From assembly GCA_946223355.1 (NCBI GenBank), contig CAMIPB010000005.1, positions 28,366 through 92,365 of the forward strand: a stretch of DNA of 64,000 nt. The letters run 5' to 3'. This stretch comes from an uncultured Corynebacterium sp. (GTDB lineage: Bacteria > Actinomycetota > Actinomycetes > Mycobacteriales > Mycobacteriaceae). The translations under genes and the position numbers were made by a program. Under the pieces are notes generated by a model. That model saw only the letters and a list, made by a program, of their open reading frames with translations, searched no databases and had not been told where the DNA came from. Shown piece by piece: positions 6,613 through 16,398 of this stretch (position 1 is its first letter; each line of letters opens with the position of its first letter).

Positions 6613-8403
6613 GTGTTGCGCACACACCTGGCGGGCGAACTCCGCAAAGATATTGCAGGTCAGACAGTTACTTTGACCGGTTGGGTATCTCGCCGACGTG
6701 ACCATGGTGGAGTAATCTTCATCGACTTGCGTGACCGTTCAGGATTGGCGCAGGTAGTCTTCCGCGAGTCTGAAGTCGCTGAACGGGCACATGACTTACG
6801 GTCAGAGTTCTGCGTGAAGGTCACCGGCGTTGTCGAGGCACGTCCAGAAGGGTCTGAAAACCCGAACCTACCGTCCGGCGATATCGAGGTGAATGTCACT
6901 GATTTGGAAGTACTGAACAAGTCTGCAGCGCTTCCTTTCCAGATTGATGATCCTTCGACCTCAGGTGAGGTTGGTGAAGAAGCACGCCTTCGCTACCGTT
7001 ACCTCGATCTCCGCCGTAAGTCCCAGGGCGATGCGCTGCGTCTACGTTCCGCAGCGAATCGTGCAGCGCGCGCAGTTTTGGATTCGCACGAGTTCACCGA
7101 GATTGAAACTCCAACTTTGACTCGTTCCACTCCAGAAGGCGCTCGTGACTTCCTTGTACCGGCACGTTTGAAGCCTGGTTCTTGGTATGCGCTTCCGCAG
7201 TCTCCACAGTTGTTCAAGCAGCTGCTCATGGTCGCAGGAATGGAGCGTTACTATCAAATCGCGCGCTGCTACCGCGACGAAGATTTTCGGGCAGATCGCC
7301 AGCCTGAATTTACCCAGCTGGACGTCGAGATGTCGTTTGTAGACCAGGACGATGTTATCGCTTTGGCTGAAGAAATTTTGACGGAGCTGTGGAAGCTCAT
7401 CGGCTATGAGATTTCAACCCCGATTCCACGTATGACCTACAAAGAGGCGATGGAAAAGTACGGTTCCGATAAACCTGATTTGCGTTTCGATATTCAGATC
7501 ACCGAGTGCACCGAGTTTTTCAAGGACACCACCTTCCGCGTCTTCCAAAACGAATACGTAGGAGCCGTTGTTATGGAAGGCGGCGCATCCCAGCCACGTC
7601 GCCAGTTCGATGCGTGGCAGGATTGGGCTAAGCAACGCGGCGCAAAGGGCTTGGCTTACATCACGATCTCCGAGGAAGGCGAGCTCGGCGGACCAGTAGC
7701 TAAGAACATCACTGATGCCGAGCGCGAGTCAATCGCAGCACACGTAGGCGCTAAGCCAGGCGACGCCATCTTCTTCGCAGCGGGTGATACTAAGTCTTCT
7801 CGCGCCTTGCTCGGAGCAGCTCGCGGAGAAATCGCCCGCAAGCTGGACCTCATCAAGGAGGGCGACTGGGCGTTTACGTGGGTAGTGGACGCACCACTGT
7901 TTGAACCAGCGGCGGACGCCACCGCATCCGGTGACGTTGCTTTGGGTAACTCCAAGTGGACTGCAGTACACCATGCATTCACGTCTCCGAAGCCAGAGTG
8001 GAAGGATTCTTTCGACGAAAACCCAGGCGAGGCTACCGCTTACGCATACGATATCGTGTGCAATGGTAACGAAATCGGCGGCGGCTCAATCCGTATCCAT
8101 GAGCGCGATGTACAGGAGCGCGTTTTCAAGGTTATGGGGATCGGCGAGGAAGAAGCACGCGAGAAGTTTGGCTTCTTACTTGATGCGTTTGCCTTCGGTG
8201 CACCACCACACGGCGGCATCGCGTTTGGCTGGGACCGAATCGTCTCTCTACTGGGAGGCTTTGATTCTATCCGGGACGTCATCGCTTTCCCTAAGTCCGG
8301 CGGCGGTGTTGACCCACTGACGGATGCCCCTGCACCGATTCCAGCGCAACAACGCAAGGAAACCGGCGTTGATTTCAAACCGGAGAAGAAGGACAAGCAG
8401 TAA
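6613..8403 (+). CDS. aspS: Aspartyl-tRNA synthetase
   Basis: 596-residue bacterial-type class II AspRS that charges tRNA-Asp. It has the N-terminal OB-fold anticodon domain (TLTGWVSRRRDHGGVIFIDLRDRSG, motif split here as TLTGWVSRRRDHGG and FIDLRDRSG, residues 18-45), motif 2 (YRDEDFRADRQPEFTQLD, near 223), the bacterial insertion domain about 290-420, and motif 3 GIAFGWDRIV near 538. The start is GTG 6613; GGAAGGAAATGAG upstream serves as the ribosome site. Whether it is discriminating or also makes Asp-tRNA-Asn cannot be decided by eye. It is followed three bases later by the APH-like kinase. Confidence 0.97.
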   Translation: MLRTHLAGELRKDIAGQTVTLTGWVSRRRDHGGVIFIDLRDRSGLAQVVFRESEVAERAHDLRSEFCVKVTGVVEARPEGSENPNLPSGDIEVNVTDLEVLNKSAALPFQIDDPSTSGEVGEEARLRYRYLDLRRKSQGDALRLRSAANRAARAVLDSHEFTEIETPTLTRSTPEGARDFLVPARLKPGSWYALPQSPQLFKQLLMVAGMERYYQIARCYRDEDFRADRQPEFTQLDVEMSFVDQDDVIALAEEILTELWKLIGYEISTPIPRMTYKEAMEKYGSDKPDLRFDIQITECTEFFKDTTFRVFQNEYVGAVVMEGGASQPRRQFDAWQDWAKQRGAKGLAYITISEEGELGGPVAKNITDAERESIAAHVGAKPGDAIFFAAGDTKSSRALLGAARGEIARKLDLIKEGDWAFTWVVDAPLFEPAADATASGDVALGNSKWTAVHHAFTSPKPEWKDSFDENPGEATAYAYDIVCNGNEIGGGSIRIHERDVQERVFKVMGIGEEEAREKFGFLLDAFAFGAPPHGGIAFGWDRIVSLLGGFDSIRDVIAFPKSGGGVDPLTDAPAPIPAQQRKETGVDFKPEKKDKQ

Positions 8404-8406
8404 GAC

Positions 8407-9645
8407 GTGTCGCCATTGACTAAAGAGCAAGTAGTCGAAGTAGCAGAAGAATTACTTTCTTCGCGCTTCGGCGGCTCGCAGCAACTTAGCGACATTGAAG
8501 ATCTGGGCGGTTCTGGTAACGCAGTAGTGTTACGCGCACGAGTAGCAAACTCACCGTTTCTGCCTCACCGCACCGTGGTCCTGAAGTACATTCCTGAGAC
8601 TGGTCACCCCTTTGAAGACGCATCATTATTACGTGAACTTGTTGCTTATCAGTTCACGACGTCGCTAGCCGAAAATGTCCGCCCAGGACCTGTCTTGCTG
8701 GCTCACGATATTGCTCAGCGCATCGTCGTATTGACGGACTCCGGTGATGGCTACACCCTTGCAGAGCTTTTGGCCTCATCGGATGACACCAAACGTGTTC
8801 ATTTACTACGTGAACTGGGCACTGCTTTGGGGGCGATGCATGCTGGCACTGCTGGGCGTGAAGACGGCTACGACATTTTGTTCTCGCGGATGCAACGAAA
8901 TCACCCAGAATACGGCGAGAGTAAGGGATTGCGAGACAATGTCTTTCGTGCGTCCATCATCATGGGTCTCCAGCTTTTAGAAGCTGCGGACCTTAAGTCT
9001 CCAGCAGTCGTGTCACAGTTGGCACAGGAAGCGGCTTCGAGTTTGAGCTCCTCGCAGTCTCGCGCTTTTACTCCGTTTGATTTATCTCCAGACAACATCA
9101 TCGTTGCTGACAAGATTCACTTTTTGGACTATGAATGGGCGGGGTTCCGCAATGTCATTTTCGACGTCGCGTGCGTGATCGCTGGTTTTCCCCAGTTTCT
9201 CTTCGCTCGCCCTATTCAAGACAGTGAAGTGGACGTATTCGTCAATGCATGGGCTAGGGAAGTGAAGTCTATGTGGCCTCGCCTAGCGGAAGAAACGTAC
9301 TTGCATGCTTCGATAACCTCCGCATTGGTGGGATGGGCACTCTCAAGTGTTACCGCGATGAGTATTGGCGGAATTGAAGAGCTTTTAGCGGTTCCTGATG
9401 TAGTTGACGCACAAGAATTAGGTAGAGAATCGACTGACGTGGCCGCCCGTTTATTGGGGCAGGAAAGTGACGGTCCGTATACGGAAGATGAACTGCTTAT
9501 TCGGCGTGACTTGTATGAGACTTTCGAAGCCCTGGCGCGTTTTTCTGCTCATGGAAGCGAAGCGGAGTGCTCACACGGTAGCTGCGATACCGTCCATGAT
9601 TTCAGCGCTCGAGTTGCTGCGCGTTTACAAAAACCAGGATTGTGA
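8407..9645 (+). CDS. APH/choline-kinase-like phosphotransferase of unknown substrate
   Basis: 412 residues with a protein-kinase-like aminoglycoside/choline phosphotransferase fold. Visible elements are the ATP-lysine region (VVLKYIPETG, near residue 58), the hinge-like segment IVVLTDSGDGYTLAELL, the catalytic loop FDLSPDNIIV near 223 (Asp and Asn kept, the usual first His replaced by Phe), and the metal-binding FLDYEWAGFRN. It starts three bases after aspS and overlaps the next gene region by stop TGA 9643-9645, so it sits in an aspS-rarA operon. The C-terminal 100 residues are outside the usual domain. Context gives no support for antibiotic resistance; small-molecule or sugar phosphorylation is possible. 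Confidence 0.75.
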   Translation: MSPLTKEQVVEVAEELLSSRFGGSQQLSDIEDLGGSGNAVVLRARVANSPFLPHRTVVLKYIPETGHPFEDASLLRELVAYQFTTSLAENVRPGPVLLAHDIAQRIVVLTDSGDGYTLAELLASSDDTKRVHLLRELGTALGAMHAGTAGREDGYDILFSRMQRNHPEYGESKGLRDNVFRASIIMGLQLLEAADLKSPAVVSQLAQEAASSLSSSQSRAFTPFDLSPDNIIVADKIHFLDYEWAGFRNVIFDVACVIAGFPQFLFARPIQDSEVDVFVNAWAREVKSMWPRLAEETYLHASITSALVGWALSSVTAMSIGGIEELLAVPDVVDAQELGRESTDVAARLLGQESDGPYTEDELLIRRDLYETFEALARFSAHGSEAECSHGSCDTVHDFSARVAARLQKPGL

Positions 9646-9647
9646 AA

Positions 9648-11021
9648 ATGAGCCAAGATTCGTTATTTGGCGGCGAGCAGCACAGCCCTGGTCACAGTTT
9701 GGGCCGGGGCAATAGTATGTTCAAGGCGGACGCCAACTCGCCACTTGCGGCCCGGATGCGCCCAAAGACGCTTGACGACGTCGTCGGGCAGCAACATTTG
9801 CTCGCGCCCGGTAAACCATTGCGCAGGTTGATCGAAGGCAGCGGGGAAGCGAGTGTAATCCTGTATGGTCCGCCAGGAACAGGTAAGACAACGGTAGCTT
9901 CACTTATCGCAGATGCGATGGGGCAGAATTTCGTAGGGCTTTCAGCTCTGGATTCTGGTGTTAAGCAGGTCCGTGAGGTGATTACTCAGGCGCGTAGAGA
10001 AGCTGTACATGGTGTTCGCACGGTGCTGTTTATCGATGAGGTCCATCGCTTTTCTAAAACGCAGCAGGACGCGCTTTTGGCGGCAGTGGAGAACAGGACG
10101 GTGTTACTGGTTGCTGCGACTACAGAGAATCCGTCTTTTTCAGTAGTAGCCCCCTTGCTTTCGCGTTCGTTGCTTTTACAACTCAAATCACTTGAGCCGG
10201 AAGATATCAAGACGGTGCTGCTGCGGGCAGTTTCGGAAGAACGTGGGCTTGCAGGCAGGATTACAATTTCCGATGATGCAGTGGAAGCATTGGTCCAGCT
10301 TGCTGGTGGCGATGCCCGTCGATCGTTGACGTACCTTGAAGCTGCTGCTGAAGCTGTGCCAGATGGCGAGGAACTAACAGCTGAGATTGTGGCCAACAAT
10401 ATCGACCGCGCGGTAGTGCGCTACGACCGCGACGGTGACCAGCACTACGATGTCACGAGCGCGTTTATTAAATCTTTGCGTGGTTCAGATGTTGACGCCG
10501 CATTGCACTACTTAGCTCGCATGATTGAAGCGGGCGAAGATCCCAGATTCATCGCCCGCCGGTTAGTCATTATGGCTAGTGAGGACATTGGTCTGGCAGA
10601 TAATTCTGCACTACAAACAGCTGTCGCTGCGCATCAAGCCGTGCAATTTATCGGTATGCCGGAAGCTCAACTGACATTGGCTCACGCCACTATTGCGCTG
10701 GCCACCGCACCAAAATCTAACGCGGTGACCACCGCGATTTTCTCTGCGCTTGCCGACGTCCGCGCGGGTAAAACAGGGGCAGTACCGCCACACCTAAGAG
10801 ATGGTCACTATGAAGGTGCGAAGAAGTTGGGCAATGCCGTCGGCTACGTGTACCCACATGATGACCCGCGTGGCGTAGTAGAGCAGCGGTACATTCCAGA
10901 AGGCCTTGAAACGGCCGTCTATTATCAACCCACCACCCACGGTGCGGAGAGTAGACTCCGTGAGTTTATGGGGCGTTTGCGGGCAATCGTGCGAGGTATA
11001 GGTAAAGTAGAGCCGTCATAA
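9648..11021 (+). CDS. rarA: Replication-associated recombination protein A (MgsA/WRNIP1 family AAA+ ATPase)
   Basis: 457 residues. Clamp-loader-like AAA+ ATPase that acts at stalled replication forks. Shown by RPKTLDDVVGQQHLL near residue 37, Walker A GPPGTGKTT near 74, Walker B LFIDEVHRFSK near 127, sensor 1 VAATTENPSF, arginine region LLSRS, and the C-terminal tetramerisation part with ASEDIGLAD. ATG 9648 is preferred over GTG 9642 because AGGA (9636-9639) is eight bases away from the ATG but only two from the GTG. It begins right after the kinase stop and precedes alaS by 31 bases. Confidence 0.95.
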   Translation: MSQDSLFGGEQHSPGHSLGRGNSMFKADANSPLAARMRPKTLDDVVGQQHLLAPGKPLRRLIEGSGEASVILYGPPGTGKTTVASLIADAMGQNFVGLSALDSGVKQVREVITQARREAVHGVRTVLFIDEVHRFSKTQQDALLAAVENRTVLLVAATTENPSFSVVAPLLSRSLLLQLKSLEPEDIKTVLLRAVSEERGLAGRITISDDAVEALVQLAGGDARRSLTYLEAAAEAVPDGEELTAEIVANNIDRAVVRYDRDGDQHYDVTSAFIKSLRGSDVDAALHYLARMIEAGEDPRFIARRLVIMASEDIGLADNSALQTAVAAHQAVQFIGMPEAQLTLAHATIALATAPKSNAVTTAIFSALADVRAGKTGAVPPHLRDGHYEGAKKLGNAVGYVYPHDDPRGVVEQRYIPEGLETAVYYQPTTHGAESRLREFMGRLRAIVRGIGKVEPS

Positions 11022-11052
11022 CATCTGCCCGAATTAGTGAGGATGACCTTTA

Positions 11053-13728
11053 GTGAAGACCCATGAGATCCGCCAGCGATTTACCCAGCACTTTGTGAAC
11101 CAAGGCCACGAGGCCGTTCCAAGTGCATCCTTGATCCTGGACGATCCCAACCTGCTTTTTGTCAATGCGGGCATGGTCCCTTTCAAGCCCTATTTCTTAG
11201 GCCAGCAGACACCGCCATTTCCAAACGGTACTGCGACCTCTATTCAGAAGTGCGTGCGCACCTTAGACATTGAAGAGGTTGGTATCACTACTCGCCACAA
11301 CACGTTCTTCCAGATGGCGGGAAACTTTTCCTTCGGCCAGTACTTCAAAGAAGGTGCCATCAAAAATGCCTGGACTCTGCTGACAAACAGCGTCGATGAT
11401 GGTGGCTTGGGTCTCGATCCTGCACGTCTCTGGGTTACGGTATACGAAACCGATGATGAAGCCGCGGAAATCTGGAATAAGCAGATCGGCATTCCTGTTG
11501 AGCGTATTCAACGCATGGGCATGGAAGACAACTACTGGTCCATGGGTATTCCTGGTCCTTGTGGTCCGTGTTCGGAGATCTACTACGACCGCGGCCCAGA
11601 GTACGGCCGAGAAGGCGGACCAGCAGCCGATGATAACCGTTACATGGAGATTTGGAACCTAGTCTTCATGGAGTTCGAGCGCGGCGAGGGTGACAAGAAG
11701 GGCAACTTCCCGCTCGTTGGTGAGCTTCCGCAAAAGAACATTGATACAGGCATGGGCGTTGAACGTGTTGCGTGCATCCTGCAGGGTGTAGATAACGTCT
11801 ACGAAACCGACCTGTTGCGTCCAGTCATTGATACCGCGCAGGAACTCACTGGCGCTACCTACGGCCAAAACCAAGACAACGACGTCCGCTTCCGTGTGAT
11901 TGCGGACCACTCACGCACCGGCATGATGCTCATTCTTGACGGCGTGACTCCATCCAACGAAGGCCGCGGCTACATCTTGCGTCGCCTGCTACGCCGAATT
12001 ATTCGCTCTGCACGCATCCTGGGCGCCACCGGTGCCACTATGGAGCAGCTCATCAACACGATCATGGATACGATGACGCCGTCTTATCCAGAAATTGCTG
12101 ACAATCGTGAACGCATCGTGCGCGTGGCTTTGGCTGAAGAAAAGGCCTTCCTCAAGACCTTGGAATCCGGTACCCACCGCTTTGATCAGGCAGCAGCGGA
12201 GCTAAAGAAAACCGGGGCTAAGACCGTTAATGGCGAAGACGCGTTTATTCTTCACGACACGTACGGCTTCCCAATTGACTTGACTTTGGAAATGGCCGCT
12301 GAAGCTGGCCTCGATGTGGACATGGACGCATTTGATGCAGCCATGAAAGAGCAGCGCGAGCGCGCTAAGGCGGACAACAAAGCAAAAAAGAACGCGCACG
12401 CTGATGAGTCCCTTTACCGAGAGTGGGTGGATAAGCAGCCAACGGAGTTTACGGGCTTTGAGGAACTGAAATCAGAGGCCACCATCATTGGATTGGTCAA
12501 AGACGGCGCCAAGGTAACAGAGGTTGCGGAAGGCGATGAGGTAGAGGTCATCCTTGACAAGACCCCGTTGTACGCAGAAGCCGGCGGCCAATTGGGAGAT
12601 CGTGGGCAAATTTTCACCGGAGATGCTTGGCTGGAAATTGGTGATGTCCAGAAGATCGGTAAGAAGCTGTGGGTTCACAAGGCAAAGGTCACCAAGGGCG
12701 GCTTGGATCTCGGTTCTGCGGTCACCGCTGAGGTAGACAGTCAGTGGCGCCACGGAGCAACACAGGCACACACTGCAACCCACTTGATTCACGCGGCTTT
12801 GCGCCAGGTGCTTGGTCCTACAGCCGTTCAGGCCGGTTCTTTGAATAAGCCTGGCTATTTGCGCTTTGACTTCAACTACACTGATCAGCTGACAGCACAG
12901 CAGTTGGAAGAAATCGCAACGATCACCAACCAGGCTGTTGATTCCAACCTCGCGGTCAACACCATCGAGACCTCTTTGGAAGAAGCCAAAGCCATGGGGG
13001 CTATGGCGTTGTTCGGTGAAAACTATGGTTCTAACGTTCGTGTAGTTGAAATCGGTGGGCCATTCTCGATCGAGCTGTGCGGTGGTACCCACGTATCTCA
13101 ATCTGCTGAAATTGGCCCTGTTGCCGTTTTGGGGGAGTCTTCTGTTGGTTCCGGTGCACGTCGTATCGAGGCCTATTCGGGTCTTGATTCCTTCCGATAC
13201 TTTTCTAAGGAAGCGGCGCTCGTATCCTCTATCTCGCGTGACTTGAAGGTGAAACCAGAAGAGCTCCCAGAGCGTATCGCTACTCTCGCAGATAAGCTCA
13301 AGGCTGCGGAAAAAGAAATCGACAACCTCCGCAAAGCACAATTGGTGGCGCAAGCAGGTGAAATGGTTTCTAAGGCGCAAGATGTCAATGGTTTCAAATT
13401 GGTAGCGCTGCGCGTTCCTGCTGGCACTGAGGCCGGCGACCTACGCACCGTGGCAGCAGATATCCGCGGCAAGATGGTGCAGGCTGGGACAGAGGATGCG
13501 GTCGTGGTCTTGGCTGCCGACAACGATGGCAAGGTGCCATTTATTGTTGCCGCATCAAAGTCTGCGGTGGAGCGCGGCGTAAAGGCGGGCGACGTCGTCA
13601 AGCTCTATGGCGAATACGTAGAGGGGCGGGGTGGCGGAAAGCCCGACCTCGCCCAAGGCCAGGGAAGCGCGCCTGAAGGAATTGACCGCGGCTTTGAGGC
13701 GGTCAAGGACTTCCTCGAATCGAAGTAA
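11053..13728 (+). CDS. alaS: Alanyl-tRNA synthetase
   Basis: 891 residues, full length. It charges tRNA-Ala and edits mischarged Ser/Gly. Order: class II catalytic core (HEIRQRFTQHF, RHNTFFQMAGNFSFGQYF, GPCGPCSEIYYD, residues 1-240), tRNA-recognition region (GVERVACIL; RGYILRRLLRRIIR), the editing domain with the metal-site motifs HTATHLIHAAL near 577 and CGGTHV near 676, and a C-terminal coiled-coil plus DHHA1-like C-Ala domain ending in GRGGGKPDLAQGQG. Start GTG 11053. The downstream ruvX follows after 18 bases, a common actinobacterial arrangement (alaS-ruvX-mltG-aroE). Confidence 0.98.
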   Translation: MKTHEIRQRFTQHFVNQGHEAVPSASLILDDPNLLFVNAGMVPFKPYFLGQQTPPFPNGTATSIQKCVRTLDIEEVGITTRHNTFFQMAGNFSFGQYFKEGAIKNAWTLLTNSVDDGGLGLDPARLWVTVYETDDEAAEIWNKQIGIPVERIQRMGMEDNYWSMGIPGPCGPCSEIYYDRGPEYGREGGPAADDNRYMEIWNLVFMEFERGEGDKKGNFPLVGELPQKNIDTGMGVERVACILQGVDNVYETDLLRPVIDTAQELTGATYGQNQDNDVRFRVIADHSRTGMMLILDGVTPSNEGRGYILRRLLRRIIRSARILGATGATMEQLINTIMDTMTPSYPEIADNRERIVRVALAEEKAFLKTLESGTHRFDQAAAELKKTGAKTVNGEDAFILHDTYGFPIDLTLEMAAEAGLDVDMDAFDAAMKEQRERAKADNKAKKNAHADESLYREWVDKQPTEFTGFEELKSEATIIGLVKDGAKVTEVAEGDEVEVILDKTPLYAEAGGQLGDRGQIFTGDAWLEIGDVQKIGKKLWVHKAKVTKGGLDLGSAVTAEVDSQWRHGATQAHTATHLIHAALRQVLGPTAVQAGSLNKPGYLRFDFNYTDQLTAQQLEEIATITNQAVDSNLAVNTIETSLEEAKAMGAMALFGENYGSNVRVVEIGGPFSIELCGGTHVSQSAEIGPVAVLGESSVGSGARRIEAYSGLDSFRYFSKEAALVSSISRDLKVKPEELPERIATLADKLKAAEKEIDNLRKAQLVAQAGEMVSKAQDVNGFKLVALRVPAGTEAGDLRTVAADIRGKMVQAGTEDAVVVLAADNDGKVPFIVAASKSAVERGVKAGDVVKLYGEYVEGRGGGKPDLAQGQGSAPEGIDRGFEAVKDFLESK

Positions 13729-13746
13729 GAAGGTAGAAGCTTTAAA

Positions 13747-14277
13747 ATGGCCGCAGTATATCCAGATACCCCAGGAGTCGACGATCCCGGACACGGCCGT
13801 CGCTTGGGGCTGGATGTGGGCACAGTGCGCATCGGCGTCGCTCGCTCGGACCGAGAAGCTGTTCTTGCCACACCTCTGGAAACAGTCAGACGAGTAACCG
13901 GATTCAAGGACCGCGATGGCGCGGACATTGATCGAATCCTAGAGATCATCGCGGAGTACGAGATCGTAGAAATTGTGGTTGGTCTTCCTCGTGATCTCAA
14001 AGGCAATGGATCAAAAAGTGTGAAGCACGCTAAAGAAATAGCGTTTCGTATCAACCGTCGACTGCGTAATGATGCCAATATTAACGTTGTTCCGCTGGTG
14101 CGATTTGCAGACGAACGTCTGACCACCGTGGCTGCTACCCACGCGCTTCGTGCGTCGGGGGTCAGTGAGAAAGCCGGGCGGAGCGTGATTGACCAGGCTG
14201 CAGCGGTAGAAATCCTGCAGTCGTGGTTAGATGCACGCAGAATTGCACTAAGCCAACCTGAGCAAGGAGAAGCGTAA
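13747..14277 (+). CDS. ruvX: Putative Holliday junction resolvase / pre-16S rRNA nuclease (YqgF family)
   Basis: 176 residues with the RNase H-like YqgF fold. Catalytic elements are GLDVGTVRIGVARSD near residue 20 (first Asp), VVGLPRDLKG near 77, the glutamate region ADERLTTV near 120, and the terminal DQAAAVEILQSWLD. Members are linked to 5' processing of 16S rRNA and to Holliday junction resolution; both are family knowledge. The first 18 residues are an unstructured lead. It is followed by mltG three bases after the stop, so the two are coupled. Confidence 0.92.
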   Translation: MAAVYPDTPGVDDPGHGRRLGLDVGTVRIGVARSDREAVLATPLETVRRVTGFKDRDGADIDRILEIIAEYEIVEIVVGLPRDLKGNGSKSVKHAKEIAFRINRRLRNDANINVVPLVRFADERLTTVAATHALRASGVSEKAGRSVIDQAAAVEILQSWLDARRIALSQPEQGEA

Positions 14278-14280
14278 CCG

Positions 14281-15483
14281 ATGAGCCGGAATAATAACCG
14301 CGTAGCTCGACGCATGGATTCTAAGTACGTGAAGCGGCGTCAGCGAGGTCTCGCAGTACTCGTGGCCTCCCTAGTGCTCATTATCGGTGCGATTGGTTAC
14401 ATCGGTATTCAAAAGACCTTCGGAGGAGGCGGCAAGGAAGTGGAAGTCGCTGATTTTGAAGGCACCGGAAACGGTGTCATGAAGATGGTGGAAATCCCAG
14501 AAGGGTCTTCCATGTCAGAGCTAGGCGGCAAACTTGTTGAACTCAACGTAGTAAAGACCGACGGGGCTTTCCAGACCGCTGCTGCCAATAACCCGGACGC
14601 CGGAAAGATTCAGCCTGGCTTTGTGCGCCTCCAAGAAGAAATGAGTGCGAAGTCAGCAGTAGACGCACTGTTGTCACCAGAGAATAAGGTCGATTTGCTC
14701 GATATCCCAGGTGGTGCGACACTTGCCGATCTCCAAGTGATTGGTGGAGACAAGCGGTTTGGAATCTACTCCATGATTGAACAAGCCTCCTGCCAGTATG
14801 AGCAAGAAGGTAAAGAGTGTGTGAAGAAGGCCGACCTTGAGAAGGTTGCAGGTAACGCCGATCTTTCCGCATTGGGCGTACCTGACTGGGCAATGGAAGA
14901 CATAAAGAAGCGCGGCAATGACCCCAAGCGTCTCGAAGGTCTCATTGTTCCTGGACAGTACGTTCTTAACCCGGACATGGATGCGCAGGAAATTCTAACG
15001 GATCTCATCACGCGTTCTACTAAGTCGTACGAAGACTCCGGAATCGAAACTCGAGCTGAAGCAATCGGTTTGAGTCCCTATGAGCTGTTGACTTCTGCAT
15101 CTTTGGTTGAACGTGAAGCACCTGCCGGCGAGTTTGGAAAGGTAGCGCGGGTTATTCTCAACCGACTGGAAGAACCTATGCGTTTAGAGTTTGACTCAAC
15201 AGTCAACTACGGTCTGGAAGATGTTGAGCTGGCAACAACTGATGAGCATCGTGCTGAGAAGACCCCGTGGAACACCTACGCCAAGGACGGTTTACCGGAA
15301 ACTCCAATTGCGAGCCCGAGCATGGAAGCCATCGAAGCCATGGAAAAGCCAACTGAGGGTGACTGGCTCTTCTTTGTCACCATCGATGACAAAGGCACCA
15401 CGGTATTTACTGATGACTATGATGAGCACCTTAAAAACGTTGACAAGGCTCTCAACTCTGGAATCTTGGACCAAAGCCGCTAA
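14281..15483 (+). CDS. mltG: Endolytic murein transglycosylase MltG (YceG-like)
   Basis: 400 residues, inner-membrane enzyme that cuts nascent peptidoglycan glycan strands. A basic cytoplasmic head (SRNNNRVARRMDSKYVKRRQ) is followed by one transmembrane helix (GLAVLVASLVLIIGAIGYI, residues 22-40), a LysM-like part (VEIPEGSSMSELGGKLVE), and the YceG catalytic domain with LASLVERE-type sequence (TSASLVEREAP near 277, the catalytic Glu) and LEFDSTVNYGL. The C-terminal half ends with PIASPSMEAIEAM and a FVTIDDKG strand, as in the family. AGGAGAAG lies upstream of the ATG. Confidence 0.95.
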   Translation: MSRNNNRVARRMDSKYVKRRQRGLAVLVASLVLIIGAIGYIGIQKTFGGGGKEVEVADFEGTGNGVMKMVEIPEGSSMSELGGKLVELNVVKTDGAFQTAAANNPDAGKIQPGFVRLQEEMSAKSAVDALLSPENKVDLLDIPGGATLADLQVIGGDKRFGIYSMIEQASCQYEQEGKECVKKADLEKVAGNADLSALGVPDWAMEDIKKRGNDPKRLEGLIVPGQYVLNPDMDAQEILTDLITRSTKSYEDSGIETRAEAIGLSPYELLTSASLVEREAPAGEFGKVARVILNRLEEPMRLEFDSTVNYGLEDVELATTDEHRAEKTPWNTYAKDGLPETPIASPSMEAIEAMEKPTEGDWLFFVTIDDKGTTVFTDDYDEHLKNVDKALNSGILDQSR

Positions 15484-15519
15484 AACCGCACCTTAGAACC
15501 TCGCAAGGATGTGACCTCA

Positions 15520-16347
15520 ATGCCCCGTGCCGCTGTCATCGGTTCACCGATTGCGCATTCCTTGTCACCCGATATTCACAATGCTGGTTACGTGGCGCGC
15601 GGATTAGACGAATGGAGCTATCATCGCTTTGAGGTCAATGCAGACAGCTTTAGTTCCTTTTTAGCTGGTATTGAGGAAAATCATCCCGATATCGTTGGAC
15701 TATCTGTCACCATGCCGTGCAAATTTGCGGCGTTACAAGCGGCGAACGTCCTAAGCGAAAAGGCGCGCATTATCGGCTCTGCTAATACCCTCGTTCGCAC
15801 CCCTTCGGGTTGGTCCGCTGAAAACACCGATTGTGACGGGGTATTAGGCGCTTTAAACGAATTAGAATTGTCTGAATCACCACAGCACGTCGTACTGATC
15901 GGTGCAGGTGGCACGGCGCGCCCGGCATTGTGGGCGCTCGGAGAGATTGGCACGAAACAGGTTTCAGTCATCAACCGGAGCGATCGCAGCCAGGAGCTGA
16001 AAGAACTCATCCACGCAACCGGTATGTCGGTTGAGTTTTACGACTTTGCAGTTGATGTAGCCGCCTTGGTTTCTAGCGCTGATGCGGTTGTGTCAACGGT
16101 GCCGTCGGCAGCTGTCGAGGACATCGTTCCCGAACTTGCACATACTAAGGTCTGCGACGTTATTTATGATCCCTGGCCTACCCCGCTAACAGCTGCTGCA
16201 GCAAGCAATGGGTATGCAACTGTAGGCGGTCACGTCATGTTGCTGAAGCAGGCCCTCAGACAATTCGAGCTTTTTACTGGGACTGAAGCTCCAGAAGATG
16301 CAATGCGGAAAGCACTATACCGAGCGCTGTCTCTCAAAAGCATCTAA
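15520..16347 (+). CDS. aroE: Shikimate 5-dehydrogenase
   Basis: 275 residues. NADP-dependent reduction of 3-dehydroshikimate to shikimate. The N-terminal substrate domain has GSPIAHSLSPDIHNAG (residues 7-22), SVTMPCKFAA with the catalytic-type Lys region, and NTDCDGVLGAL; the nucleotide domain has LIGAGGTARPALWAL near 132 and NRS. The C-terminus has GGHVMLLKQALRQFELFTG. ATG 15520 is chosen over the in-frame GTG 15511, because AAGGA (15505-15509) is ten bases before the ATG but one before the GTG. It is in line with ruvX-mltG upstream and the prepilin peptidase downstream. Confidence 0.95.
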   Translation: MPRAAVIGSPIAHSLSPDIHNAGYVARGLDEWSYHRFEVNADSFSSFLAGIEENHPDIVGLSVTMPCKFAALQAANVLSEKARIIGSANTLVRTPSGWSAENTDCDGVLGALNELELSESPQHVVLIGAGGTARPALWALGEIGTKQVSVINRSDRSQELKELIHATGMSVEFYDFAVDVAALVSSADAVVSTVPSAAVEDIVPELAHTKVCDVIYDPWPTPLTAAAASNGYATVGGHVMLLKQALRQFELFTGTEAPEDAMRKALYRALSLKSI

Positions 16348-16398
16348 GCTCGCACCTATACGGCACAAGTTACGGGGGTAAAAGCCGGAGGGGGAATA

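Noticed and set aside
8407..9645. Aminoglycoside resistance gene
   Set aside because: It has the APH fold only in broad outline, is set in a housekeeping operon, and shows no mobile element nearby.
12472..13380. 302-codon open frame antisense to alaS
   Set aside because: It lies wholly opposite a full-length, well-conserved gene, and its residues show no domain; it is a shadow of alaS codon use.
13605..14315. 236-codon antisense frame across alaS/ruvX
   Set aside because: Low-complexity Ser/Arg/Pro translation opposite ruvX; no ribosome site and no recognisable fold.
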